Assembly: GCA_052148155.1 (NCBI GenBank)
Contig: JBKQIY010000227.1
Coordinates: 1 to 64,000, forward strand
Direction: 5' to 3'
Source of the DNA: JBBQER01 sp052148155
GTDB lineage: Bacteria; Actinomycetota; Acidimicrobiia; IMCC26256; PALSA-610
Length of the DNA: 64,000 nt
Of the stretch, positions 9,283-17,495 are shown piece after piece. A program made the translations under genes and the position numbers. The notes beneath the pieces were generated by a model. That model had not been told where the DNA came from, did not search any database, and was given only the letters and a program-made list of their open reading frames with translations. The stretch's first letter is position 1; every line of letters starts with the position of its first letter.

Positions 9283-10077
9283 AGGGCTCGGCGTCGTCGA
9301 CGTCGTCTCGCAGCTCACGCTCTGGCCGATTCCGAATCCAGACGTCATCACCGATCGGACAAAGCTGGTTTGGGTTGGTCGCGATCGGAACACCTTCGTG
9401 GTGCCTTGCACCGTCAGCGTAAGGTGAGGTCGAAGGTTCTGCTCCGACCTCGCGCCGAGTCCCCGCGTTGTCGCCGGTCCAGGACCAGCTCCTTCGTAGA
9501 GCTGGGAAGGACACACGTCATACGCAGGACCGAACCGTCGTTTCGACGTTGCAGACGCCTCGGTGCGCGTGTCGTGCCGACACGGTCGGGACGACTCCAT
9601 CATTCATACGCCCCTCTACTCCCATCCGGCGTCGTTCGCCCCTTCCGCCAGCCGCTCGCCGAAAGGACGCGCGGCGCGGGTGACGTACGACGCGTCAGCG
9701 CAACGAATCGCGCTGACGTCGGCTCGACCGGCTCGCCAATCGTCGCTCGGAAGGAACGCCAGTTTTGCGACCGCGAGAGACGCGATCGACCACCCACCGT
9801 CACTCGACGCAGACCGAGGGAGGTGCGTCCGTGCCATGCGGTTCAGTTCTGTTCGTCGAGGGTACGACCATGCCACGTCTCACCTGTTACGCAACGGAGG
9901 CTCAGTGAACGGTGAAGTCTGGGACCACGACGATGGCCGGCGCGGCCCGTGTCGAGTCCTGCGCGCGGCCGAGGCCTTCGCGCGCCGTCCGGACGAACGT
10001 TCGACCTGCACCGACCCGCGAGCCCGGACGCGTCCCGTGCCCGCCTCGGCCGGGCGCACGCGAAACGTCAGGCATCG

Positions 10078-10722
10078 ATGACAACGGCGCCGGAACGCCC
10101 ACCGATACGGGTCGCGCTCGTCAACGACTTCGAACTCGTCCTGCGCGGCCTTGCGGTCGTACTCGGCCGCTTTGCTGACCGGGTGATCGTGGTCGAAATG
10201 GACGTGCGAAGCAATCCCTACCGTCACGTCGACGTCGCGCTGTTCGACACCTACGGTCAGCCGCGTGGTGGCGTCGACCGCGTGCGCTCGCTCGCGGACG
10301 ATCCGCGCGTCGGTGCCGTCGCCGTGTACGCGTGGCATCTGCCCGCCGAACAGGTCGATGCCGTCCTCGCGGCCGGCGCGCGGGGTGTGCTGGCGAAATC
10401 GACGCAGGGAGAGGCCCTCGCCGACGCGCTCGTCGCGATCGATCGGGGCGAAACGGTGATCAGCCCGGCGTTCCGACGTCTCGCCGAACCCGGCTGGCCG
10501 GGACATGCGTTCGGTCTGACGGTCCGCGAAAGCGAAGTCGCGGCGTTCTTGTCGCAGGGAATGTCAAACCACGAGATGGCAGAAGCACTGTGTATCAGTG
10601 AGCACACGGTGAAGAGCCATCTGAAATCCATCTTCCAAAAGACCGGCGTCACGTCGCGTGGCCATGCCGTCGCTCGCATCACCGCGGATGCCAGCTTCCG
10701 GCGAATCGAGAGCGTCGGCTAA
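10078..10722 (+). CDS. LuxR/NarL-type response regulator
   Basis: A 214-residue cytosolic DNA-binding regulator. The receiver domain occupies residues 10-125, with the probable phospho-acceptor Asp57 (ALFDTYG) and conserved Lys107 (VLAKST). A C-terminal LuxR helix-turn-helix spans about 147-205 (LTVRESEV, ISEHTVKSHL). The acidic pocket at residues 16-18 is reduced to ND rather than DD, so phosphorylation may be weak or absent. No sensor kinase gene is beside it, so it is an orphan regulator within this window. ATG at 10078 directly precedes the domain; longer in-frame starts upstream are arginine-rich and unlikely. Confidence 0.85.
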   Translation: MTTAPERPPIRVALVNDFELVLRGLAVVLGRFADRVIVVEMDVRSNPYRHVDVALFDTYGQPRGGVDRVRSLADDPRVGAVAVYAWHLPAEQVDAVLAAGARGVLAKSTQGEALADALVAIDRGETVISPAFRRLAEPGWPGHAFGLTVRESEVAAFLSQGMSNHEMAEALCISEHTVKSHLKSIFQKTGVTSRGHAVARITADASFRRIESVG

Positions 10723-10978
10723 GACCCAAACGTGTGCTCGACGTGTGATGTCGGGGCCGCGTCGCGCACAGCTTCGCCGACGGGCCCGTCTGCGCACGAT
10801 CGTGTCACGCTCGAAGCATCCTTCGACGATCCCGTGCATGCCATCTGCCTGGTCGGGCACCCAGGTTCGGCGGTCGTCGCCAAGAAATGTGCAAAAGCGG
10901 TGAACATTGTGCGTCCCGGCAGGCTCTCACTCAGCAGTGGCGTACGAAGCGGTCGGTGTCGAGAAGGGTCGGGTTGGG

Positions 10979-11494
10979 GTGTCCGAAGAGTTGCGCGACC
11001 CGGCCGGTGCTGTCGGCCGTTCCACCGCGGACGACGACGCGTTCGCCGCGTTCTTCACCACCGAGTTCGGGACCCTGGCGGCATATTGCGGTCGGCTTCT
11101 TCCAGCCGGCCTGGCTGAGGACACCGCCCAAGAGGCGCTCGTACGCGTGTGGACCCACTGGCGGACGGTGCGCGAGCCCCACGCCTACGCGTTCTTGGTT
11201 GCGACCAACCTGGCGCGCCGGCACTGGACGGCCGACTCGAAGCAACAAAGACTGCACGAACGTCTCGACACCGACGAACGAACTCGTCGCGAGCCGTCCG
11301 AACCTCGAGCGGATCTGCATGATCTCGTCGACGGGCTCCCGGCCCGGTTACGGATGCCGACGTTGCTGCACTACTACGCCGATCTGCCGACGGCGGAGGT
11401 CGCTCGCTTGCTGCGCCGTCCGCCCGGCACGATCCGCCGCCGGCTGGCAGAAGCGCGCCAGCTCCTCGCCGATGCGTTGACGGAGACAACATGA
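10979..11494 (+). CDS. ECF-type RNA polymerase sigma factor
   Basis: A 171-residue ECF (group 4) sigma factor. Region 2 is at about residues 20-85 (AFAAFFTTEFG, AEDTAQEALVRVW) and region 4 at about 110-165 (LPARLRMPTLLHYYADLPTAEVA, then a helix-turn-helix GTIRRRLAEAR). It directs core polymerase to a small regulon. The GTG at 10979 is the likeliest start by length; the ribosome site is poor (GAAGGG lies rather far upstream), and starts up to 10907 are possible. Its stop overlaps the start of the next gene by 4 nt (ATGA), so the two are translationally coupled and the neighbour is its likely regulator or target. Confidence 0.85.
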   Translation: MSEELRDPAGAVGRSTADDDAFAAFFTTEFGTLAAYCGRLLPAGLAEDTAQEALVRVWTHWRTVREPHAYAFLVATNLARRHWTADSKQQRLHERLDTDERTRREPSEPRADLHDLVDGLPARLRMPTLLHYYADLPTAEVARLLRRPPGTIRRRLAEARQLLADALTETT

Positions 11495-12336
11495 ACGGCC
11501 CATCCGAACCGACGCGGTACCCGCCGCCCGAACCCGAACGGGTCGAGCAGGCCTTGAGCGCCATGCGCGAACGTCGTACGAAACGGCGTCGCGTCCGGAT
11601 CTTCGCGGCGTCGGCCGCGGTCGCGGTTGTCGTGGTCGGCGCGGCGGTCACGTTGTCGCCGAACAGTGCGCATCGTCTTCGCGTCGAAGGGGCACTATCG
11701 CCGACCACAACACTCGCGCCGACGACAACGCTCGCGCCGACCACAACGCTTGCGCCCTCGCCAATATCCGCGCCGTCGACAACGGCCGCGCCGACGACGA
11801 CACAAACCACGACGACGTTGTCTGTGTCCGCGACGCAGCAGATCACGTATCAACCGTTCACGACGACAGGCGCCATCGATTCGAACCTTCGCGTCACGTC
11901 CAGCGCGACGGGCACGTGCATCCGCTACTTCGGGTCGCCACGGTACGACTACCGATGCTTCGCGAGCCCGCCCGCGGGCGGTATCTACGATCCCTGTTTC
12001 GCGGGACCGTTCGGCACCGCCCGCCCGCTCGTATGCCCGAGCGATCCCGCGACCGCCAACGTGGTGGCCTTCACCGCGACGTCGGTGAGCTCGGATCCGT
12101 CGACGGCCACGACCCGCCCGTGGGCGATGCAGCTGTCGGACGGTGAGGTGTGTCTGTTCGTTTCTGCCGCATGGAGTGGCCTCGGCCCGTACGGCTGTCC
12201 GCCTCAGCAGATGCCGATCTGGGCTGATTGCCGCCAGCCGCAACCGTCGCAGCCTTCGTGGGTCACGACATGTCAGACCCGGGAGACGGCAACCAGTCCG
12301 TTCGTTTCCAACCCGGTCGACAAGGTCTGGTTTTGA
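11491..12336 (+). CDS. Membrane-anchored protein coupled to the sigma factor
   Basis: A 281-residue protein with a short cytoplasmic head (about 35 residues, ending KRRRVR), one transmembrane helix (about 36-56), a Thr-rich stalk containing three TTTLAP repeats (about 71-92) and an extracytoplasmic domain with about nine cysteines. The gene overlaps the sigma gene by 4 nt. Position and topology fit an anti-sigma factor or signal receiver, but the cytoplasmic part is short and lacks the HxxxCxxC zinc motif of classical anti-sigma proteins, so anti-sigma activity is only inferred. Confidence 0.75.
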   Translation: MNGPSEPTRYPPPEPERVEQALSAMRERRTKRRRVRIFAASAAVAVVVVGAAVTLSPNSAHRLRVEGALSPTTTLAPTTTLAPTTTLAPSPISAPSTTAAPTTTQTTTTLSVSATQQITYQPFTTTGAIDSNLRVTSSATGTCIRYFGSPRYDYRCFASPPAGGIYDPCFAGPFGTARPLVCPSDPATANVVAFTATSVSSDPSTATTRPWAMQLSDGEVCLFVSAAWSGLGPYGCPPQQMPIWADCRQPQPSQPSWVTTCQTRETATSPFVSNPVDKVWF

Positions 12337-12695
12337 CCTGAGCGGGGCCGATCGACGGTGACGATCGGGCCGGAACCGGACCTTCCGTCGTCGGCGATCC
12401 GATCACGGTTGTCGCACGACACGACTGTTCCACCGCGCGGGCGTGCGTGTGAGGCCAACGTTCATGGCATCTGAGGTCGACGCAGCGACCGATGCTCCCG
12501 ACGAGTCTGGGAACAGCGGCGCAGCCGCGGCGACGAAGGCTGCGGTGCTCAGATCGTCGACAGCCGAGCGCGGCGCAGACGCTCGTCGCCCGCATCTCCG
12601 CGACGCCGAGCGCGGTTTCGCTGACGCCAGGCGTCTTCCACCGCCCGGGGACGTTACGGAACGAGCGCACATTTCCGACGCGCGAAGGTGGCAGG
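12337..12695 (+). other. Intergenic, no gene seen
   Basis: About 360 bp between the membrane protein and the polymerase gene. No conserved frame, terminator hairpin or repeat was found. Confidence 0.4.
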
Positions 12696-14444
12696 GTGAC
12701 GAGCTTGGACACGGTCGAGCAACTCCGCGCGAGCGGCGTCGGACACGGGGATCTCGTCGCACTCGTGTTCGCGTCCGGGGTCGGTGTCGCGATGGTCACG
12801 ACTGGTCGCTCGTTCTCCGTGCCCGCCGCGGTCGCCGATCCGGTAAACGTCGTGGCGGAAGTGGAACGGGAACTTCGACCTCGATGGGTGATGTGGTCGA
12901 ACGCGACCGCTGCCGCGCTCGTCGACGCCGGCGTGCGCGTCGCCACCGCCTGGGATATTGCCGCGGTCCATCGGCTGATCTCCGGTGGATGGCACGCGGA
13001 CCCGGCGCGGGTGTGGGCGCAACTGCACGACCTCCCCCTCGACGCGCTCCCGAAAGCGGGACCGCTCGACCTGTTCACGCACGCCGAGTACGGCGACGAC
13101 GAACCCGACGCGCCGACGCGCCGCGACGGCTATCTCCGGCCCGACTGGATCGACGGCGGCTGGTCGAAGACCCTCGAGCACCTCGTGGCGTGGGCGGAGT
13201 TGGTGTCGATCGTGGCCGGGCATCAGCGAACACGCTTGGCTGAGCTGCGCGACCCGCAGCGCGCCGCGATGACGGCGCGTACTGAATCGGCCGCGGAGTT
13301 GTTGTGCGCTGAGCTGTCGGTGGACGGCTTGCCGATCGACCGAGCCGTGGCCGAGGCGCTCGTCGCCGCGTTGGTCGGCGCGCGGCCGCGCAACGACGCA
13401 GACCTCGTGGCCCAGCGCGCCCGACGCGACGCCGAGGTGTTGCGCCACGCGCCGCCGGGCGTGGAATGGGATCTCCGGAGCCCCGAGCAGGTGAAGTCGC
13501 TCTTGCGGAACGTCGGCGTCGAGGTTCCCGACACCCGCGCCTGGAGGCTCGAGAGGCTGCGCGACGTGCACCCGCTCGTCGATGCGCTCCTCACGTGGCG
13601 CAAGGCGGAACGGGTGAGCACGACCTACGGGTATGCGTGGCTCGACGAGCATGTACGCGCCGATGGCCGCCTGCGCGGCGAGTGGTCGGGATCCGATGGT
13701 GCCGCGGGCCGGATGACCGCGTCGGCAGGTCTGCACAACATGCCGGCCGACATGCGCGACGCGGTTGTCGCCGAAGCCGGGCACGTCTTCGTGCGGGCTG
13801 ACCTCGGCCAGATCGAGCCGCGTGTGCTCGCCGCAGTCTCCGGCGACGCGGCGCTCGCGCGGGCCACGCTCGAAGACGACCTGTACGCGCCGGTCGCGCA
13901 ACAGCTGGGTGTCGACCGGGCGACCGCGAAGGTCGCGGTGCTCGGCGCGATGTACGGGCAGACGACCGGGCACGGCGCCCGGGCGCTGCGCGGGCTCGAG
14001 TCGGCCTATCCGGTGGCGATGACGTACCTGCGCGAGGCCGACCAAGCCGGACAGTTCAGGCGCGAGTTACGCACCTACGGCGGCCGGTTGATCCCCATGG
14101 GATCCGCGAGCGGCGACGACGACATGACCGAGCGCGACGCCCGCGCTCGCGCCGCGGCCCGCGGACGTTACGGCCGCAACGCCCGCATCCAAGGAGCCGC
14201 GGCCGAGCTGTTCAAAGCGTGGGCGGTCACTGTCCGGGCCCGCGCCCTGCCGCTCGACGCGCGGATCGTGCTGTGCCTGCATGACGAGCTGCTCGTGCAG
14301 GCGCCGACCGAGCACGGCGACGACGTCGCCCAACTCCTCGACGCCTGCCTCCAAGAGGCCGCGCGCCGCTGGGCTCCCGACGACTCCGTCCGCTTCGTCG
14401 CTGACATCAGCGTCATCCGCCGTTGGTCCGACGCGAAGGTGTGA
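12696..14444 (+). CDS. Bifunctional 3'-5' exonuclease/family A DNA polymerase
   Basis: A 582-residue PolA-related protein of the short actinobacterial type, without the 5' nuclease domain. A proofreading-exonuclease-like region occupies about residues 1-190. The polymerase palm and fingers follow: template-strand motif near 339 (GRMTASAGLHNMPA), motif A near 368 (DLGQIEPR, catalytic Asp), the O-helix motif B near 410 (AKVAVLGAMYGQT) and motif C near 528 (LHDE, catalytic Asp). The polymerase motifs look intact. In the exonuclease region I do not see the canonical DxE site, so proofreading may be lost. GTG at 12696 follows a GGTGG-type ribosome site by 5 nt. Probably a repair polymerase additional to the main PolA. 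Confidence 0.85.
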   Translation: MTSLDTVEQLRASGVGHGDLVALVFASGVGVAMVTTGRSFSVPAAVADPVNVVAEVERELRPRWVMWSNATAAALVDAGVRVATAWDIAAVHRLISGGWHADPARVWAQLHDLPLDALPKAGPLDLFTHAEYGDDEPDAPTRRDGYLRPDWIDGGWSKTLEHLVAWAELVSIVAGHQRTRLAELRDPQRAAMTARTESAAELLCAELSVDGLPIDRAVAEALVAALVGARPRNDADLVAQRARRDAEVLRHAPPGVEWDLRSPEQVKSLLRNVGVEVPDTRAWRLERLRDVHPLVDALLTWRKAERVSTTYGYAWLDEHVRADGRLRGEWSGSDGAAGRMTASAGLHNMPADMRDAVVAEAGHVFVRADLGQIEPRVLAAVSGDAALARATLEDDLYAPVAQQLGVDRATAKVAVLGAMYGQTTGHGARALRGLESAYPVAMTYLREADQAGQFRRELRTYGGRLIPMGSASGDDDMTERDARARAAARGRYGRNARIQGAAAELFKAWAVTVRARALPLDARIVLCLHDELLVQAPTEHGDDVAQLLDACLQEAARRWAPDDSVRFVADISVIRRWSDAKV

Positions 14445-14809
14445 TCCGACCCGGGCGTCCGAACGAATTTCGGACCGTCGTACCGCCAATCCCGGCGAAA
14501 GAGCAATGCGCGTCGGCCAGCGCGACGGCGGCGCCGACCAAGCCGATTCCCTTTCACGCCCCCACCTTCGAGACGAGGTTCATCTGGTTCTGTTCGTCCA
14601 TCATCGGGCCCTTCGACAGACGCGCTCGCAATGAGAGGCAGCGGTGAACAATCCCGCGGGAACCACCCTCGAGCGTTCGACCGCACCGGGCGCGAGAGCC
14701 GGCCGCGACCTTCGGCGAACACAGACGTCGGCGTTCCACCGTGATCGAGCGAACACAGACGTCGGCGTTCCACCGTGATCGAGCGACCGCAACGTCGTGT
14801 GCGGCGGAC
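14445..14809. other. Convergent intergenic region with tandem repeat
   Basis: About 365 bp between the convergent polymerase and MFS genes, with no supported frame. It contains the 34-bp tandem duplication at 14715-14782. Confidence 0.4.
14715..14782. repeat. 34-bp perfect tandem duplication
   Basis: Two perfect head-to-tail 34-bp copies (14715-14748 and 14749-14782), each beginning GCGAACACAGACGTCGG and ending GTGATCGA, followed by the first 4 bases of a third copy. It ends 27 bp from the 3' end of the MFS gene. Confidence 0.85.
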
Positions 14810-16063
14810 CTAGCGACTCGCGGCACGCGCGGCCGAACGGCGGCCGGCAATCAATCCGAACGTGGCCGCGACGAGTGCGCCGACGCCGCCAATGAACACG
14901 GGCGAACGGGCGCCGATCGCGTCGGAGATGAGTCCGAGGATCGGTCCGCCGATGGGAGTGGTGCCGACGATCAACACGGTCTGGATCGCAAGGACTCTCC
15001 CGGTCATATCGGAGTCGGATCGGATCTGGGCGATGGCTGTCGCCGCGGTCATGAACGCGACGCTGGCCGCACCGACGAGCGCCGCGACAACGAGGGCGGA
15101 GCCGACGTTCGGAACCGCCGAAAGCATGAGCATCGACACACCGAGACACGCGGCGCCGATCGCGACAGTCCGGATGTTCACAGTGACACGTCGCGCGACA
15201 ACGAACGCGCCGATCAGGGCGCCCGCACTGAACGATGAGTACACCAACGTGTACGCGACGTCGCTGCCGTGCAGCCCTTTCTCCACGAAGAGCGGGAACA
15301 CGACGGTGAAATTGTAACTGACGGTGCCGACGATCAGGAGCATCGCGAACGTGATCCAGAGCTCCGGCACAGTCGCGATGTACTTCAGTCCTGCGCGGAT
15401 CTGTCCGCGCCCGCGCGGCGTCACCGGCACTCGTCGCAGCTCGGCCGGGCGCATCATCGCCAGCGCGGTGAGCACCGTGATGTAGGAGACGGCGTCGATC
15501 GTGAAACACCAGCCGTATCCGACCGTGACGATGAGCAGTCCGGCGATCGCCGGACCAACGATACGGGCGATGTTCACCATCGCGCTGTAGAGCGTCACCG
15601 CGTTGGACACGTCTTCGGGCGGGACCATCTCGCTGACGATCGTCCGGCGCACCGGATTGTCGAACGCGAGCATGCACCCGCCGGCCAAGGCGGTGACGTA
15701 GAACGCGGCCAGGGGCGCGTGGTGCGTGAACGCCAGCGCGGCCAACGCGAACGACTGACACATCTCGAGGAGCTGCGTGACGATCACGAGATTGCGTTTG
15801 TTGGTGCGGTCGACGATGACACCGGCCCACGCCGACAAAACCAGGATCGGACCGAACTGGCACGCGGACAGCAGGCCGACTGCGACGCCGCTGCCGGTGC
15901 GGTGGAGCACGAGGAGCGTGAGCGCGACCGTGGTCAGCCAGTTGCCGCTGTTGGAGATCGTTTGGCCGATGAAGAAGATCCGGAAGTTCCGCGACCGCAG
16001 CGACGACAGGGTGCGCTGGACGAAACCGCGGCCCGGTACCGGCGACGTCACCGGTTCCGGCAT
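14810..16063 (-). CDS. MFS exporter (MFS_3/EntS-like)
   Basis: A 417-residue polytopic inner-membrane protein with about 12 helices in two halves and a central cytoplasmic loop (about residues 195-220). The N-terminal motif SRNFRIFFIGQTISNSGNW and the loop WAGVIVDRTNKRN are typical of the MFS_3 group of proton-driven drug and siderophore exporters. The start lies only 10 nt after the end of the marR-type gene, so the two form an operon and the regulator probably senses the exported compound. Substrate unknown. Confidence 0.88.
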   Translation of the reverse strand: MPEPVTSPVPGRGFVQRTLSSLRSRNFRIFFIGQTISNSGNWLTTVALTLLVLHRTGSGVAVGLLSACQFGPILVLSAWAGVIVDRTNKRNLVIVTQLLEMCQSFALAALAFTHHAPLAAFYVTALAGGCMLAFDNPVRRTIVSEMVPPEDVSNAVTLYSAMVNIARIVGPAIAGLLIVTVGYGWCFTIDAVSYITVLTALAMMRPAELRRVPVTPRGRGQIRAGLKYIATVPELWITFAMLLIVGTVSYNFTVVFPLFVEKGLHGSDVAYTLVYSSFSAGALIGAFVVARRVTVNIRTVAIGAACLGVSMLMLSAVPNVGSALVVAALVGAASVAFMTAATAIAQIRSDSDMTGRVLAIQTVLIVGTTPIGGPILGLISDAIGARSPVFIGGVGALVAATFGLIAGRRSAARAASR

Positions 16064-16073
16064 CTCGACGGCT

Positions 16074-16511
16074 TCAAATGCTCTGACCGAGTCGCTCGAT
16101 CAGCGGCGCAGCTGCGAGCAGTTGCTTGAACTCGGAACTCGTGAACTCGCTGGACAGGGAACGCGCAAGCCGTTCAGTTCTCGCGTTGCGGCGGCTCCGC
16201 AGGACTTTCAACCCCGCCTTAGTCACCGAGATGACGGCACGCCGCCCATCGTCGGGATCAGGATTGCGCTCGATGAGGCCTCGTGCCTCGAGCGCGCTGA
16301 GCGTCGCACCCATCGACTGCGGGCTGATCTGTTCGAGCTTGGCCATCGCGGCGCTCGTCGTCGGGCCGGCACGGTCCAAGCGCGCCAGCGCCGACGTTTC
16401 GGGCATCGTGAGGTCACTTTCGACCTGGGCGTGACGCAGCCGCCGCACGAGAAGCCCGATGCCGACAAGCAGTTCGCCGGCAAGTTCTTCAACAGCCGGA
16501 TCGTTTCGCAT
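16074..16511 (-). CDS. MarR-family transcriptional regulator
   Basis: A 145-residue winged-helix regulator. The recognition region (TTSAAMAKLEQISPQSMGATLSALEARGLIERNPDPDDGRR) occupies about residues 50-95, with the DPDDGRR wing diagnostic for MarR. It heads an operon with the MFS exporter. An inverted repeat lies inside its own promoter, consistent with autorepression relieved by a ligand. The transcript appears leaderless: the -10 box ends 6 nt before the ATG. Confidence 0.9.
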   Translation of the reverse strand: MRNDPAVEELAGELLVGIGLLVRRLRHAQVESDLTMPETSALARLDRAGPTTSAAMAKLEQISPQSMGATLSALEARGLIERNPDPDDGRRAVISVTKAGLKVLRSRRNARTERLARSLSSEFTSSEFKQLLAAAPLIERLGQSI

Positions 16512-16517
16512 ATCCTA

Positions 16518-16546
16518 AGCCTAGACTACTAAGTCTGGCCTTACAA
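16518..16546 (-). promoter_or_regulatory. Promoter and operator of the marR-MFS operon
   Basis: On the minus strand, -35 TTGTAA (16541-16546), a 17-bp spacer and -10 TAGGCT (16518-16523), followed by 6 nt and the ATG at 16511, which implies a leaderless mRNA. The spacer contains an inverted repeat AGACT-N4-AGTCT (16523-16527 and 16532-16536) where a MarR dimer could block polymerase. Confidence 0.6.
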
Positions 16547-16579
16547 AATCGGTGAGAATGCCGGCCGCCTCGTCGGGCT

Positions 16580-16592
16580 GGGGCGAAGCCCC
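16580..16592 (-). terminator. Hairpin terminator after the DUF6131 gene
   Basis: GGGGC-TTC-GCCCC on the minus strand, starting 2 nt after the stop codon of the 51-residue gene. It is short but GC-only and has no T tract, as is usual in high-GC actinobacteria. Confidence 0.5.
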
Positions 16593-16593
16593 G

Positions 16594-16749
16594 TTAGTAA
16601 TAATGACGCCGGCCACCGACCTCACGACCGGCGGCGCCGAGGATCCACAAGAGCGCGCCGACCAACACGAGCAAGACGCCGATGGGCCACAAGACGGCGA
16701 TGCCGGTCAGCACCGCGAGCAGAAGTAGAACGATTCCGACGATGATCAT
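16594..16749 (-). CDS. DUF6131-like small hydrophobic protein
   Basis: A 51-residue membrane protein with two closely spaced helices (MIIVGIVLLLLAVLTGIAVLW and a second to about residue 38) and the tail GREVGGRRHYY, which is characteristic of DUF6131 proteins in actinobacteria. ATG at 16749 follows GGAGG by 10 nt. It is the last gene of the CsbD cluster and is followed by a hairpin and several stop codons. Function unknown; its company suggests an envelope stress role. Confidence 0.75.
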   Translation of the reverse strand: MIIVGIVLLLLAVLTGIAVLWPIGVLLVLVGALLWILGAAGREVGGRRHYY

Positions 16750-16769
16750 GGTGGTTTCGCCTCCAGTAG

Positions 16770-17252
16770 TCAGATGGTCTTGACGCTGCGTTGCGTTCGA
16801 ACGACTCGGCCCAGGCTGCCGGCGACGATCGCGATGATGCCGCCAGCCATGATCACCCAACCGGTGTGATGAACCGTCCCGAGGTCACGCAGGATGGTCG
16901 GCCCAGCCGCACCAATCAGCACGCCACCGAGCACCATCACCACGCCGATCCCCACGACCAGCCCACGCGATGCATAACTCAACGATCCGACGATGAGTAG
17001 GAGCCCGACCGCGAGCTCGGCAACACCGAGCATCGCGCTCTGCTCGAGGCCGGCGGTCCGAACCATCGGCACGTTGAGCGAGCCGCCGATGCCGCCGCGC
17101 GACACCGCCATAATTCCGATCACCGCGACCGCCACGCCGAGGGCACCGGAGATGACCTGTCCCGGACTCACGACAAGTCGCGAGGCCGCGACCCTCGTTT
17201 CGGTGCGCGCACCGTCCGACTCGACGACATCATGATGTTCGACAACGCTCAT
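16770..17252 (-). CDS. Four-helix membrane protein of unknown function
   Basis: A 160-residue protein with a soluble N-terminal segment of about 28 residues and four predicted membrane helices (about 32-52, 73-92, 98-116 and 130-148), rich in Gly, Ala, Ile and Val. A strong ribosome site (AAGGAGG, 7 nt) precedes the ATG at 17252. It lies between the CsbD and DUF6131 genes in the same direction, so it is probably co-expressed with them. No named family is recognised. Confidence 0.75.
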   Translation of the reverse strand: MSVVEHHDVVESDGARTETRVAASRLVVSPGQVISGALGVAVAVIGIMAVSRGGIGGSLNVPMVRTAGLEQSAMLGVAELAVGLLLIVGSLSYASRGLVVGIGVVMVLGGVLIGAAGPTILRDLGTVHHTGWVIMAGGIIAIVAGSLGRVVRTQRSVKTI

Positions 17253-17294
17253 TTGCTTGTCCTCCTTGGAGCAACGGCCGCGTTCTCGGGCCGA

Positions 17295-17495
17295 CTACCT
17301 CTTGTCCGCGTGATGCACCTTGTCCTTGAGGTCATCCACGAGGTCCTTGGCCTTCTCGCCGACGTCGTCGATGAGCTCCTTGGCCTTTCCGACTGTGCGG
17401 TCGTGTTGACCTTCGCGCTTCAAGCGATCGTTGTCGGTGAGATCGCCGACTGCTTCTTTGACCCGACCCTTGGCGTCATCGGTGTTGGAATCCAT
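17295..17495 (-). CDS. CsbD-family stress protein
   Basis: A 66-residue, highly charged helical protein with the CsbD signature (DDAKGRVKEAVGDLTDNDRLKREGQ) followed by alternating Lys/Asp helix repeats (KAKELIDDVGEKAKDLVDDLKDK). The ATG at 17495 follows AGGAG by about 7 nt. CsbD proteins are small general-stress proteins induced by osmotic, phosphate or stationary-phase stress. First gene of a three-gene minus-strand cluster. Confidence 0.9.
   Translation of the reverse strand: MDSNTDDAKGRVKEAVGDLTDNDRLKREGQHDRTVGKAKELIDDVGEKAKDLVDDLKDKVHHADKR

Larger units (their letters stand above)
7920..10077. other. Gene-poor region upstream of the response regulator
   Basis: About 2.2 kb without a supportable gene. 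Frames are long only because stop codons are rare at this base composition. It holds three 16-bp repeats (8264-8310), a partial third copy of the 25-bp element (8891-8910, plus strand) and a perfect 22-bp palindrome (9261-9282). A short frame at 9236-9427 has a hydrophobic, protein-like tail but third-position GC clearly lower than the real genes here, so I do not call it. Confidence 0.5.

Noticed and set aside
9236..9427. Short plus-strand frame with a hydrophobic, protein-like tail
   Set aside because: Third-position GC is clearly lower than in genuine genes here and the frame contains the 22-bp palindrome; no homologue recognised.
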